Part shown: positions 57,343 through 64,000 of the stretch, in pieces
How positions within the stretch are numbered: the stretch's first letter is position 1
How the letters are laid out: every line of letters starts with the position of its first letter
From: CAZZCP01 sp964653235
Lineage (GTDB): Bacteria; Bdellovibrionota; Bdellovibrionia; Bdellovibrionales; UBA840
NCBI GenBank assembly: GCA_964653235.1
Contig: CAZZCP010000001.1
Coordinates: 1 to 64,000 of the forward strand
Length of the DNA: 64,000 bases
Direction of reading: 5' to 3'
Notes under the pieces: model-generated
The model's database searches: none
What the model saw: only the letters and a program-made list of their open reading frames with translations
Told to the model about the DNA's origin: nothing
Translations under genes and position numbers: made by a program

Positions 57343-58434
57343 CTAGGCAATGACTACATCTTCTTCAATTCTATGATATCCGTGCCATTCTTTGAGTCTG
57401 CCCCGTGGTCTAGGAGCACTCCCATCTTCGGGCTCAATATATTCAATGAGCACATAGGTCAATTTGGTGATTTTACCAAGTGAAGACGTATCTAAGGAAG
57501 TCACTTCTGTCCAGGTTCCAGTGTTGAAATATTCTTTATTCGTACCCCACTTACGATATTGATACACATGGGAGTGACCAAAGACGACTGTGTGAACTCT
57601 CTCGTCATTGAGTATTTTGCGGGCAGCACTGCTAAGGTCTGGAAAAATAGCTCCCTCTATAAATATCTTAAATAGTTGTTTAATGCTCCAAGCTTTTCGT
57701 GAGTCTTTGTAGATCGCAGCCTGCAAGAAATACCAAAAAAGTTTACTCAATGCTTTAAGTAAAAACCATGTATCAAAAAACAAACCCCACCTTAGAAAGT
57801 TATAAAAAGGTCTGACTTTATCAATATGCGGATTTTGCTGCTTTAATTTCATGACATAGTCGATAAAAAAATGTGAGCCAAAGGGTAAATTTAAAATTGG
57901 TTCCGGCAGGTTTTTTTTAAGAAAAAACTTTTTGGGGTCAAATCGATTGGCAGCTTCATACATATGTCCATGCTCAATATGAACACCATCAAAATAGTAA
58001 ACCATATTCTTATAATTTACTTCTGTACCCAAGACATCATTCAGATATTCACGAGTTTTTGCCCACAACATTCCTTGATCATGATTTCCAACAATATATG
58101 TGATTCGGTGATTCGGGCGAGAAGCAAAGTGACTCATTGCTTGAAAGACTTCTGGATGCCCCTTCACAATTACTTCTAATTTAAACAAAGAGATGCTTTC
58201 AGTGATTGCAGTAAGGTGGTGTCCTTTATAGTTGGTTTGGATAAAGTTCAGAAAATCGCCGTTGATAATCAGTTCAACATCATGATTTACGTACTCACCC
58301 GAAGAATAGTAGTGGAGAAATTCTTTGAATTTTTCATCAAAATGAAACTCTTCCAAAGGGTTGGTTGTACCGTCTGGAAGCATTTTTCCTTCACTCAAAT
58401 GAAAGTCACTGACGACTACTTTGATATTTTTCAT
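57343..58434 (-). CDS. Calcineurin-like metallophosphoesterase
   Basis: A 363-residue protein with the full metallophosphoesterase motif set: VSDFHLSEG (Asp, His), NGDFLNF, YIVGNHDQGML and VVFGHSHVYQYRKWG. Residues ~190-260 are a hydrophobic insert (WGLFFDTWFLLKALSKLFWY), so it may attach to the membrane. Relatives include LpxH-type and phosphodiesterase enzymes; the substrate here is unknown. It overlaps the next gene by one base (between two GGDEF genes), which makes a nucleotide or lipid role possible. Confidence 0.82.
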   Translation of the reverse strand: MKNIKVVVSDFHLSEGKMLPDGTTNPLEEFHFDEKFKEFLHYYSSGEYVNHDVELIINGDFLNFIQTNYKGHHLTAITESISLFKLEVIVKGHPEVFQAMSHFASRPNHRITYIVGNHDQGMLWAKTREYLNDVLGTEVNYKNMVYYFDGVHIEHGHMYEAANRFDPKKFFLKKNLPEPILNLPFGSHFFIDYVMKLKQQNPHIDKVRPFYNFLRWGLFFDTWFLLKALSKLFWYFLQAAIYKDSRKAWSIKQLFKIFIEGAIFPDLSSAARKILNDERVHTVVFGHSHVYQYRKWGTNKEYFNTGTWTEVTSLDTSSLGKITKLTYVLIEYIEPEDGSAPRPRGRLKEWHGYHRIEEDVVIA

Positions 58435-59810
58435 TAGCTCGCAATAAAAACAATGTTTCGACTTTTGTTTTTTCCATAATACATTGCCTGATCGGCAAGC
58501 TCAATGACATCTTCTTTGGTTTTTGCATGCTCAGGATAACAGGCAATACCTATACTTAGAGTAATTTTTACTTTCCGATCTGCCAATTCAAATGTTGTAT
58601 CTTCTACCTGTTTTCGAATTCTTTCTGCCACAGTTTGAGCAATAGAAGCATCAGAGTCGGTAAGAATAATAAGATATTCATCACCACCATAGCGAAAACC
58701 ATAATCAATATTTCGAATATTTTGTTTGATTATTTTGCCTAATTCAATCAAGATTTTTGAGCCAATGATATGGCCTTTGTTGTCATTTACTTTTTTAAAG
58801 TGATCAATATCCATAAATAGTACTGAAAAACAACTACTCTTGTATTGGGCCCGTTCAATGGATTGATCTAAAGCAGTAGCCAAATACCTTTGATTGTAGA
58901 GCTCTGTAAGATCATCAATGAAAGTTAAATCTCTTTCTTTTGAGTATTTCACAGAAGCAGAATAGGAGAAATTAAAAAAGTCTTGGAGACACTCAAAGAG
59001 CTTTAAATGAAAGGGACTGTCCCACTGTGTTGGGTTAACAATCATAAACTGCCCGAGGATTTCTCCTTTATATAAAATAGGAAAGAGAATAAATTTTTCT
59101 TTATCTGTGTACAAACAAAGCGGTGTTTCCGCAGATTCCCAAGCCTGTTCATCGGCTGAGTTAAGCTCTCGAATCTGTTCTGATAACTCAGATACAGATA
59201 TAGGTTGAATCGAAGGCACGCCCTTTCTATCAATACCTCGACCTCGATTTCTATGCGAAGAATCAATACTTCGAATTTTCCACATTTCATTCATATAGTG
59301 TTCAAACTCAGATAACTCTAACCAAAGTACATTTTGAGCTCCCACCAGATCAGCAAGTAGGTGTAATGTGCTGGCAATAAAATCATGAAAATAAAGTGAT
59401 TGGAACTCTTTCTGAGCCAAAGATTGAACCTCAAGAAAGGCACTCAATATTTTGTTTTTAAGTTCTAATTCCTGACGTTTAAAAAACTCTAAAATCTCTG
59501 CTAATTTTTCATCCGAATACGAACAGTCAACAAAATGTAAAGTGTAATGATTCAAAAAGATATCAGGGAAGTTTTCACCAAAAAACACAATGGGTATATT
59601 CATTTTATTTTCTAAAAATTGGTACCAAACAGAATCTTCTTTTAATCCTTTTGTTACAAGAAAAATTGAGCTTACTCTAGCCTCAAAATAAGCATCTTCA
59701 AGCTCTTGAATCGACTTAGGAACAAAGAGTTCATAACCTAAGGCATCAAACTCAACACAAAAGTCTTCTGTATCTTCTTTGTAAGCTCCTAATACTGCTA
59801 GCTGACTCAT
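58434..59810 (-). CDS. GGDEF diguanylate cyclase with GAF-like region
   Basis: A 458-residue protein. Residues ~1-115 look like a degenerate receiver-type fold, and ~135-290 a GAF-like sensor (ILFPILYKGEILGQFMIVNP). The GGDEF domain (about 300-455) has active-site RYGGDEY with I-site RNID five residues earlier, and the ACYPEHAKTKEDVIELADQA ending. The predicted product is c-di-GMP. It lies directly next to the coiled-coil gene upstream and the phosphoesterase gene downstream. Confidence 0.9.
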   Translation of the reverse strand: MSQLAVLGAYKEDTEDFCVEFDALGYELFVPKSIQELEDAYFEARVSSIFLVTKGLKEDSVWYQFLENKMNIPIVFFGENFPDIFLNHYTLHFVDCSYSDEKLAEILEFFKRQELELKNKILSAFLEVQSLAQKEFQSLYFHDFIASTLHLLADLVGAQNVLWLELSEFEHYMNEMWKIRSIDSSHRNRGRGIDRKGVPSIQPISVSELSEQIRELNSADEQAWESAETPLCLYTDKEKFILFPILYKGEILGQFMIVNPTQWDSPFHLKLFECLQDFFNFSYSASVKYSKERDLTFIDDLTELYNQRYLATALDQSIERAQYKSSCFSVLFMDIDHFKKVNDNKGHIIGSKILIELGKIIKQNIRNIDYGFRYGGDEYLIILTDSDASIAQTVAERIRKQVEDTTFELADRKVKITLSIGIACYPEHAKTKEDVIELADQAMYYGKNKSRNIVFIAS

Positions 59811-60773
59811 TTATGCAGATTCCTTCTTTTTTGCATCTTGACTTTCATCACCGTCGAGTAGAGACAAGGCTAAACGAAGTGCTTTCACAGATTTGCGCAT
59901 CCGCTCTTGCCCCTCCTCTAAATCTCTGTTGAGACTATTGCCTTTTCTTTTATAGTTATCTACCTCAAACAAAATCTCATCTAAATTTCTTTTTAAATCT
60001 AATATCAACTCATCTTTACTGCGAATAATTGCGGCGTTTTCTAATCTGACTAATTCAAGTCTATTTTCAAGCTCTCTTTCACGAACTCGAACCTTTTTAA
60101 GATCTGACTGAAGTCGTAACTCTAGAGATTCAATTTGATTCTTTAGGTCTTTCATTTGCTTTTGCTTACTGTTGAGCTTTGCCACTAAAACTTGCTTTTC
60201 ATCTCCCAGTGCAGCTTCAACTTCTTTACTTTTTCGCTCTAAGTTTTCAAGCTTTGCCTCGAGCTCCTCATTACTATCTTGCAAAACACGACCTGCAGCG
60301 ATTAATTCCGAATTTTCATTGTGGAGGTTTGCCAGTTCTTCTTCTAATTGAGTGATTCTTTCTTGAGCTACTCTTAAATTTTCTACCTGATCGAGTCTAT
60401 TTTGGTGCACATAGTTTTTTCTATCTTTCTTTCCGTGAAAGATTTTACCGAATTTTGTCTTTAAACTTTCAATCTTATCATCTTCTTCTTGATAAACTTT
60501 TTCTTGAACCTCTTGTTCTTCAATAGCAGCTTCTTGAACCTCATGCTTTTGATTGCCTTTTGCTTGAGCCACTTCTTCTGTTGAAGGAATAAGGATCGTT
60601 GGCAAATCCTCATTTACTATTGCAGTTGCGACTTCACTTTTGGGTTTCGCCTCAGAAACAATATAGGTCGAATCTTCTTCTTGCCGATCGACAATAGAAT
60701 CTTTTTTTTCTTCATCGATCAAAAGATCGACGAAATTCTTTTTGATTTTGTCTTTATCATCCTTCTTCGACAT
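59811..60773 (-). CDS. Long coiled-coil protein
   Basis: A 320-residue soluble protein. The N-terminal ~110 residues are acidic and low complexity (QEAAIEEQEVQEKVYQEEDD), then ~130-310 is one continuous coiled coil (VAQERITQLEEELANLHNEN, DELILDLKRNLDEILFEVDN). No family is recognised. It heads the c-di-GMP operon, so it may be a scaffold or polar anchor for the two diguanylate cyclases; that is inference from context. Confidence 0.75.
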   Translation of the reverse strand: MSKKDDKDKIKKNFVDLLIDEEKKDSIVDRQEEDSTYIVSEAKPKSEVATAIVNEDLPTILIPSTEEVAQAKGNQKHEVQEAAIEEQEVQEKVYQEEDDKIESLKTKFGKIFHGKKDRKNYVHQNRLDQVENLRVAQERITQLEEELANLHNENSELIAAGRVLQDSNEELEAKLENLERKSKEVEAALGDEKQVLVAKLNSKQKQMKDLKNQIESLELRLQSDLKKVRVRERELENRLELVRLENAAIIRSKDELILDLKRNLDEILFEVDNYKRKGNSLNRDLEEGQERMRKSVKALRLALSLLDGDESQDAKKKESA

Positions 60774-60863
60774 CGTAATCTTATCGGAACTCTAGGCTCA
60801 AGATTCAATAGTATCTACTCGATTTTGCTAGGTTTTTTAGAAAAGATAGAAAAAAATTATGAC

Positions 60864-61934
60864 TTAGGTCGCTGGCAAGGCACGAAAGTCTTGCCCGAAC
60901 ATCCGCTCAGGTCGACCTTGGTAGTGTGAAGTTAACTGTCCACAAGCTGCATAAATATCTCTACCCATAGTCTTGCGAATAATTGTGTGAAAACCATGTT
61001 TCATCAAACGCTTTTGAAAGCGCAAAACTTGTGTGTCATTCGGTCGAGTAAAATCAGAGCCGGGGTGTTCGTTAAATGGAATCAAATTGATTTTACAGGG
61101 CAGTCCCTTCAATAATTTTTTCAACCGATCTGCATCTTCTATTCTATCTGTAACATCTTTTAACAAAACATATTCTAGAGTGACTCGATCTTTAGTTACC
61201 AAGGTATACTCTCTACAAGAAACAAGTAGTTCTTCAAGAGGCCATCTTTTATTAATGGGCATAACATAATCTCGAATTTCATCATTACTTGCATTTAAGC
61301 TTACTGCTAAACGAACTTTATTTTGCCAGATTTTTGGCATTTCAGGAACAATACCAGAAGTAGAAACTGTGGTTTTTTTACGACTGATATTGTAACCAAA
61401 ATCATGGCTTAAAATATCAATACTCTTAAAAACAGCATCACTGTTATCTAAAGGCTCCCCCATACCCATAAAAACAATATTAGTGATTTCTCGATCTTCA
61501 TTTCTTAAAGAGTCATGAGCGACCACAAACTGACCTACTATCTCTCCGGCACTCAATCTTCGCTTCAATTTTTGTTTTCCCGTATAACAAAACTTACAAG
61601 CCATATTGCAGCCGACTTCAGAAGACAAACAAATGGTCATCCTGTTGTCAGAGGGAATAAGAACACATTCTGCGGTTTTACCAGCAAAAGAGAATAAAAA
61701 TTTTCGAGTACCATCGACAGAATCAAACTGCTGTAGTACTTGCGGCAAAGCAAATTCAAACTTTTCAGTGAGCTCTTCACGAAGCTGTTTAGAGAGATTA
61801 CTCATATCGCAAAAGTCTTGAACTCGATGCTGGTAGACCCATTTGAAAATCTGCTCCGCGCGATACTTTTCTTTTCCGAATGAAGTTAGTTCAGACTGAA
61901 GATCCGATAGACTGTAATCAAAGAAATTCAACAT
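60864..61934 (-). CDS. rlmN: 23S rRNA A2503 / tRNA A37 C2-methyltransferase
   Basis: A 356-residue radical-SAM enzyme. The cluster motif is GCNMACKFCYTG (CxxxCxxC), MGMGEPLDN and VSLNASND are family motifs, and the C-terminal catalytic Cys lies in YAACGQL. It methylates A2503 of 23S rRNA and A37 of some tRNAs. Length is normal. It follows the heptose kinase gene by 38 bases. No terminator hairpin is evident in the 90-base gap before the coiled-coil gene. Confidence 0.95.
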   Translation of the reverse strand: MLNFFDYSLSDLQSELTSFGKEKYRAEQIFKWVYQHRVQDFCDMSNLSKQLREELTEKFEFALPQVLQQFDSVDGTRKFLFSFAGKTAECVLIPSDNRMTICLSSEVGCNMACKFCYTGKQKLKRRLSAGEIVGQFVVAHDSLRNEDREITNIVFMGMGEPLDNSDAVFKSIDILSHDFGYNISRKKTTVSTSGIVPEMPKIWQNKVRLAVSLNASNDEIRDYVMPINKRWPLEELLVSCREYTLVTKDRVTLEYVLLKDVTDRIEDADRLKKLLKGLPCKINLIPFNEHPGSDFTRPNDTQVLRFQKRLMKHGFHTIIRKTMGRDIYAACGQLTSHYQGRPERMFGQDFRALPAT

Positions 61935-61972
61935 GGTCGAAGACTAAAGATTTAGGCCAGTGGCGTCAAGAA

Positions 61973-62986
61973 TTAATGCCTTTGCATCCAGTCTCGCAAC
62001 TCATCGATAGTGCAAGGTACACAACCCACCTTTCCTACAACTACACCAGCTGCGTAATTGGCTAAAATACAAGAAGAAATTAGATCCATTCCCGATGCCC
62101 ATGCAAGAGCCAGAGAAGCAATGACAGTATCCCCAGCGCCAGTAACATCATAAACCTGTCTAGCAAATGTAGGTATATGGTAGATTTTACCCTCTTGAAA
62201 CAAGCTCATGCCCTCTTTCGAGCGAGTAATAACCAATTTCTCTGAACCCAAATGATTTAAAATCTCATCGCCAACCTCAGACATACTTTCACTGACATTT
62301 CGTAGATCATCTATGGGCAACTGGCTCAACTGGATGGCTTCTTTTGCATTTGGGGTCATCAAATCAGCCCCGCGGTAATAATGAATTGGAGTGCTCGCAT
62401 GTGGGTCGACCAGAATTTTTACATTTTCTTTTTTAGCTAAGGCAATGACTTTTTGAATCAGCCCTTCACTTAAAACGCCTTTTGCATAGTCTTGCAGTAT
62501 CACCGCATCGACATTGGGCAATTTTTCTTGAATGGCTCGAAAAAGTTTAGCCTCTACTTCTTGCTTTAAAAACTTTTTCTTTTCATAGTCGACCCGTACG
62601 ATATGATGCATTTCTGACATCACTCGCACTTTACGAGTGGTTGGTCTGCTCTCATCTATGATCAAATAATTAGAATCGACTTCAGCCTCTCGCAAAAGAG
62701 CAAACAAATCTTTGGCGCAGCCATCATCACCACAAATAGAGAAAAGCAATGGGTTCCCTCCCAAAGCTTTGATATTTTGCGCTACATTTGTAGATAGTCC
62801 CAATCTTTTTTCTTCAGTTTGGACTTCAAGAATTGGAACGGGTGCCTCTGGGCTAATTCTGCGCACACTCCCATTGACGTACTCATCAACACCAACATCA
62901 CCTATAACAAGCACATTGGTCGTTTCAAAATTCTTAAGGTCTTCTAGAATTTTATCGGTATAAATTTTAGGATCTAAGGTTTCCAC
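61973..62986 (-). CDS. D-glycero-beta-D-manno-heptose-7-phosphate kinase (HldE kinase domain)
   Basis: A 337-residue PfkB-family kinase. GDVGVDEYVNGSVRRISPEA and PVPILEV are the RfaE/HldE N-terminal signature, and DVTGAGDTVIASLALA is the PfkB catalytic motif with the base Asp. It phosphorylates heptose-7-phosphate on the LPS inner-core heptose route. The adenylyltransferase half (usually fused in HldE) is absent, so a separate HldC-type enzyme would be expected elsewhere. It is divergent from the glutamate dehydrogenase gene. Confidence 0.9.
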   Translation of the reverse strand: METLDPKIYTDKILEDLKNFETTNVLVIGDVGVDEYVNGSVRRISPEAPVPILEVQTEEKRLGLSTNVAQNIKALGGNPLLFSICGDDGCAKDLFALLREAEVDSNYLIIDESRPTTRKVRVMSEMHHIVRVDYEKKKFLKQEVEAKLFRAIQEKLPNVDAVILQDYAKGVLSEGLIQKVIALAKKENVKILVDPHASTPIHYYRGADLMTPNAKEAIQLSQLPIDDLRNVSESMSEVGDEILNHLGSEKLVITRSKEGMSLFQEGKIYHIPTFARQVYDVTGAGDTVIASLALAWASGMDLISSCILANYAAGVVVGKVGCVPCTIDELRDWMQRH

Positions 62987-63122
62987 TTATAAAATGAATC
63001 ATTTTTTTTAAATGCTGACCAACCTTGATATGTCGCATTAACTAATGAGTTTTCAAAAGCAGCCTTTTGCTCTTGCCTTGCTTTAAAACAAGAGTAGTCT
63101 GAAATATGAATCAGGAGAAGAA

Positions 63123-64000
63123 ATGGAAAATCTATACGAAGGCGAGTTTTATCGAAATACGATATCAACTCTCGAGAGAGTCGGTAAGATTGCTGAGATT
63201 GATACTAATATTATGGAACGGGTCAAGTACCCAAAAAGGTCTCTGGTAGTAAGCGTACCAGTACGGATGGATGATCGAAGTGTACAAGTCTTTCAAGGCT
63301 ATCGAGTGCAACACAGCCAAGCGCTCGGCCCCTGTAAAGGCGGTATTCGCTATCACCAAAGTGTGAATTTAAGTGAAGTAACAGCTCTTGCAACTTTAAT
63401 GACATTTAAAAATGCCCTTTTAAATCTCCCTCTTGGTGGTGCCAAAGGCGGTATCGCTGTCGACCCGACAAAACTTTCTAAAACCGAGAAACAAAATTTA
63501 ACTCGTCGATACACTACAGAGATTGCTCCTTTTATTGGGGCAAGTTCTGATATTCCTGCACCCGACATTGGAACCGACGCGCAAACCATGGCATGGTTTA
63601 TGGATACTTTTTCACAACAAGTAGGCTACTCTGTACCTGGTATAGTCACTGGTAAACCGTTATCGATTGGCGGCTCCTTAGGACGAGTCGGTGCTACCGG
63701 ACTAGGAGCCATATTTTGTTTAGAAGAAGCTCTGAAACGACGCCACGAAAAAATGGTGAACACTCGATTGGTGGTTCAAGGCTTCGGAAATGTGGGATCC
63801 CACGCGGCACTCTACGCCCATGAAAAAGGAGCAAAGGTGATTGCAGTTAGCGATGTTCACGGCGGAATTTTTAATGGTGATGGACTGCATATACCTGCTT
63901 TGATTGAGCACTATAGAACCGAACGAAGTCTTGCTGGTTTTGCTCATGGTGAAGAGATATCTAATGAGGACTTACTTTCTCTTGAAACAGATGCCTTGTT
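63123..64000 (+). CDS. gdhA: Glutamate dehydrogenase, N-terminal part (cut by window edge)
   Basis: The first 292 residues are in the window, and the gene continues beyond base 64000. The substrate motif GGAKGGIAVDP carries the catalytic lysine, GPCKGGIRYH is the substrate-binding glycine motif, and APDIGTDAQTMAWFMD is a dinucleotide/hexamer motif. The Rossmann part begins VQGFGNVGSHAALYAHEKGA. An AGGAG site lies 5 bases before the ATG at 63123. This NAD(P)-dependent enzyme interconverts glutamate and 2-oxoglutarate plus ammonia. Confidence 0.93.
   Translation, partial: MENLYEGEFYRNTISTLERVGKIAEIDTNIMERVKYPKRSLVVSVPVRMDDRSVQVFQGYRVQHSQALGPCKGGIRYHQSVNLSEVTALATLMTFKNALLNLPLGGAKGGIAVDPTKLSKTEKQNLTRRYTTEIAPFIGASSDIPAPDIGTDAQTMAWFMDTFSQQVGYSVPGIVTGKPLSIGGSLGRVGATGLGAIFCLEEALKRRHEKMVNTRLVVQGFGNVGSHAALYAHEKGAKVIAVSDVHGGIFNGDGLHIPALIEHYRTERSLAGFAHGEEISNEDLLSLETDAL

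Noticed and set aside
62974..63168. Short minus-strand frames over the gdhA region (62974-63947)
   Set aside because: They are antisense to glutamate dehydrogenase, whose own frame is clear but cut by the window end.

Overview
The window reads as a chromosome segment of an AT-rich, Gram-negative, predatory/gliding-type 'deltaproteobacterial' lineage, most likely Bdellovibrionota. This is inferred from gene content, not from a search. Supporting signs are an Agl/Glt-like envelope motor operon of the Myxococcus/Bdellovibrio kind, many FHA, GYF, PilZ and GGDEF proteins, the lptC-lptB-rpoN-hpf order, Kdo/heptose genes and many small secreted proteins. Two runs of exactly 10 N (39062-39071 and 55312-55321) show a draft assembly. 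No tRNA, rRNA, CRISPR array, phage or transposase gene was seen, and no stretch over 300 bases lacks a gene or described element.

Layout. 1-5672 (minus): lepA, two signal peptidases, an unknown protein, an ABC-2 exporter and the start of a prepilin peptidase. 5787-10614 (minus): a fused LptC/LptA-like protein, lptB, rpoN, hpf and metK, with a terminator after metK. 10728-11429 (plus): a GYF-GYF-PilZ protein. 11426-23201 (minus): a tightly overlapped operon of kdsC, two outer-membrane barrels, three TPR proteins, a small secreted protein, an FHA-TonB-like protein and a TolQ/TolR/TolR motor. 24646-28879 (minus): engB, a small membrane protein, kdsB, pyrG (with a Lys-rich tail) and kdsD. 29039-30319 (plus): an FHA/sigma-54 activator. 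30313-30482: a long imperfect inverted repeat. 30487-43310: a FliL-like protein, polA, csp, ftsB, eno, cpaF, a cupredoxin-like protein, a gene behind a Shine-Dalgarno hairpin, and secreted proteins including a YiiX-like hydrolase. 43436-49677: YbaN, PhoH-PIN, PAP2, a PilZ protein, a TonB-like gene with an in-frame stop, and a family-5 uracil-DNA glycosylase. 49685-52614: a 2.6 kb cassette of three envelope genes between two inverted copies of a ~175 bp MITE-like element. 52623-55260: small envelope proteins and an ECF sigma/anti-sigma/Spy-like operon. 55452-60773 (minus): a c-di-GMP operon (coiled-coil protein, GAF-like GGDEF, phosphoesterase, FHA-GGDEF) ending in an Rsm22 methyltransferase. 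60864-62986: rlmN and a heptose kinase. 63123-end (plus): glutamate dehydrogenase.

How it fits together. Much of the window serves the cell envelope. Kdo is made and activated (kdsD, kdsC, kdsB, with CTP from pyrG; kdsA is absent), LPS is exported (lptB/C), heptose is phosphorylated, proteins are exported and processed, and a proton-driven Tol-type motor is coupled through an FHA/TonB-like protein and periplasmic TPR proteins to outer-membrane barrels. Control appears to run through sigma-54, an FHA-type activator, an ECF sigma factor and c-di-GMP. The most notable unexplained items are the inverted MITE pair, the fold-back element at 30313-30482, the Shine-Dalgarno hairpin at 40111-40148, the interrupted TonB gene and the composition of the Glt-like operon.
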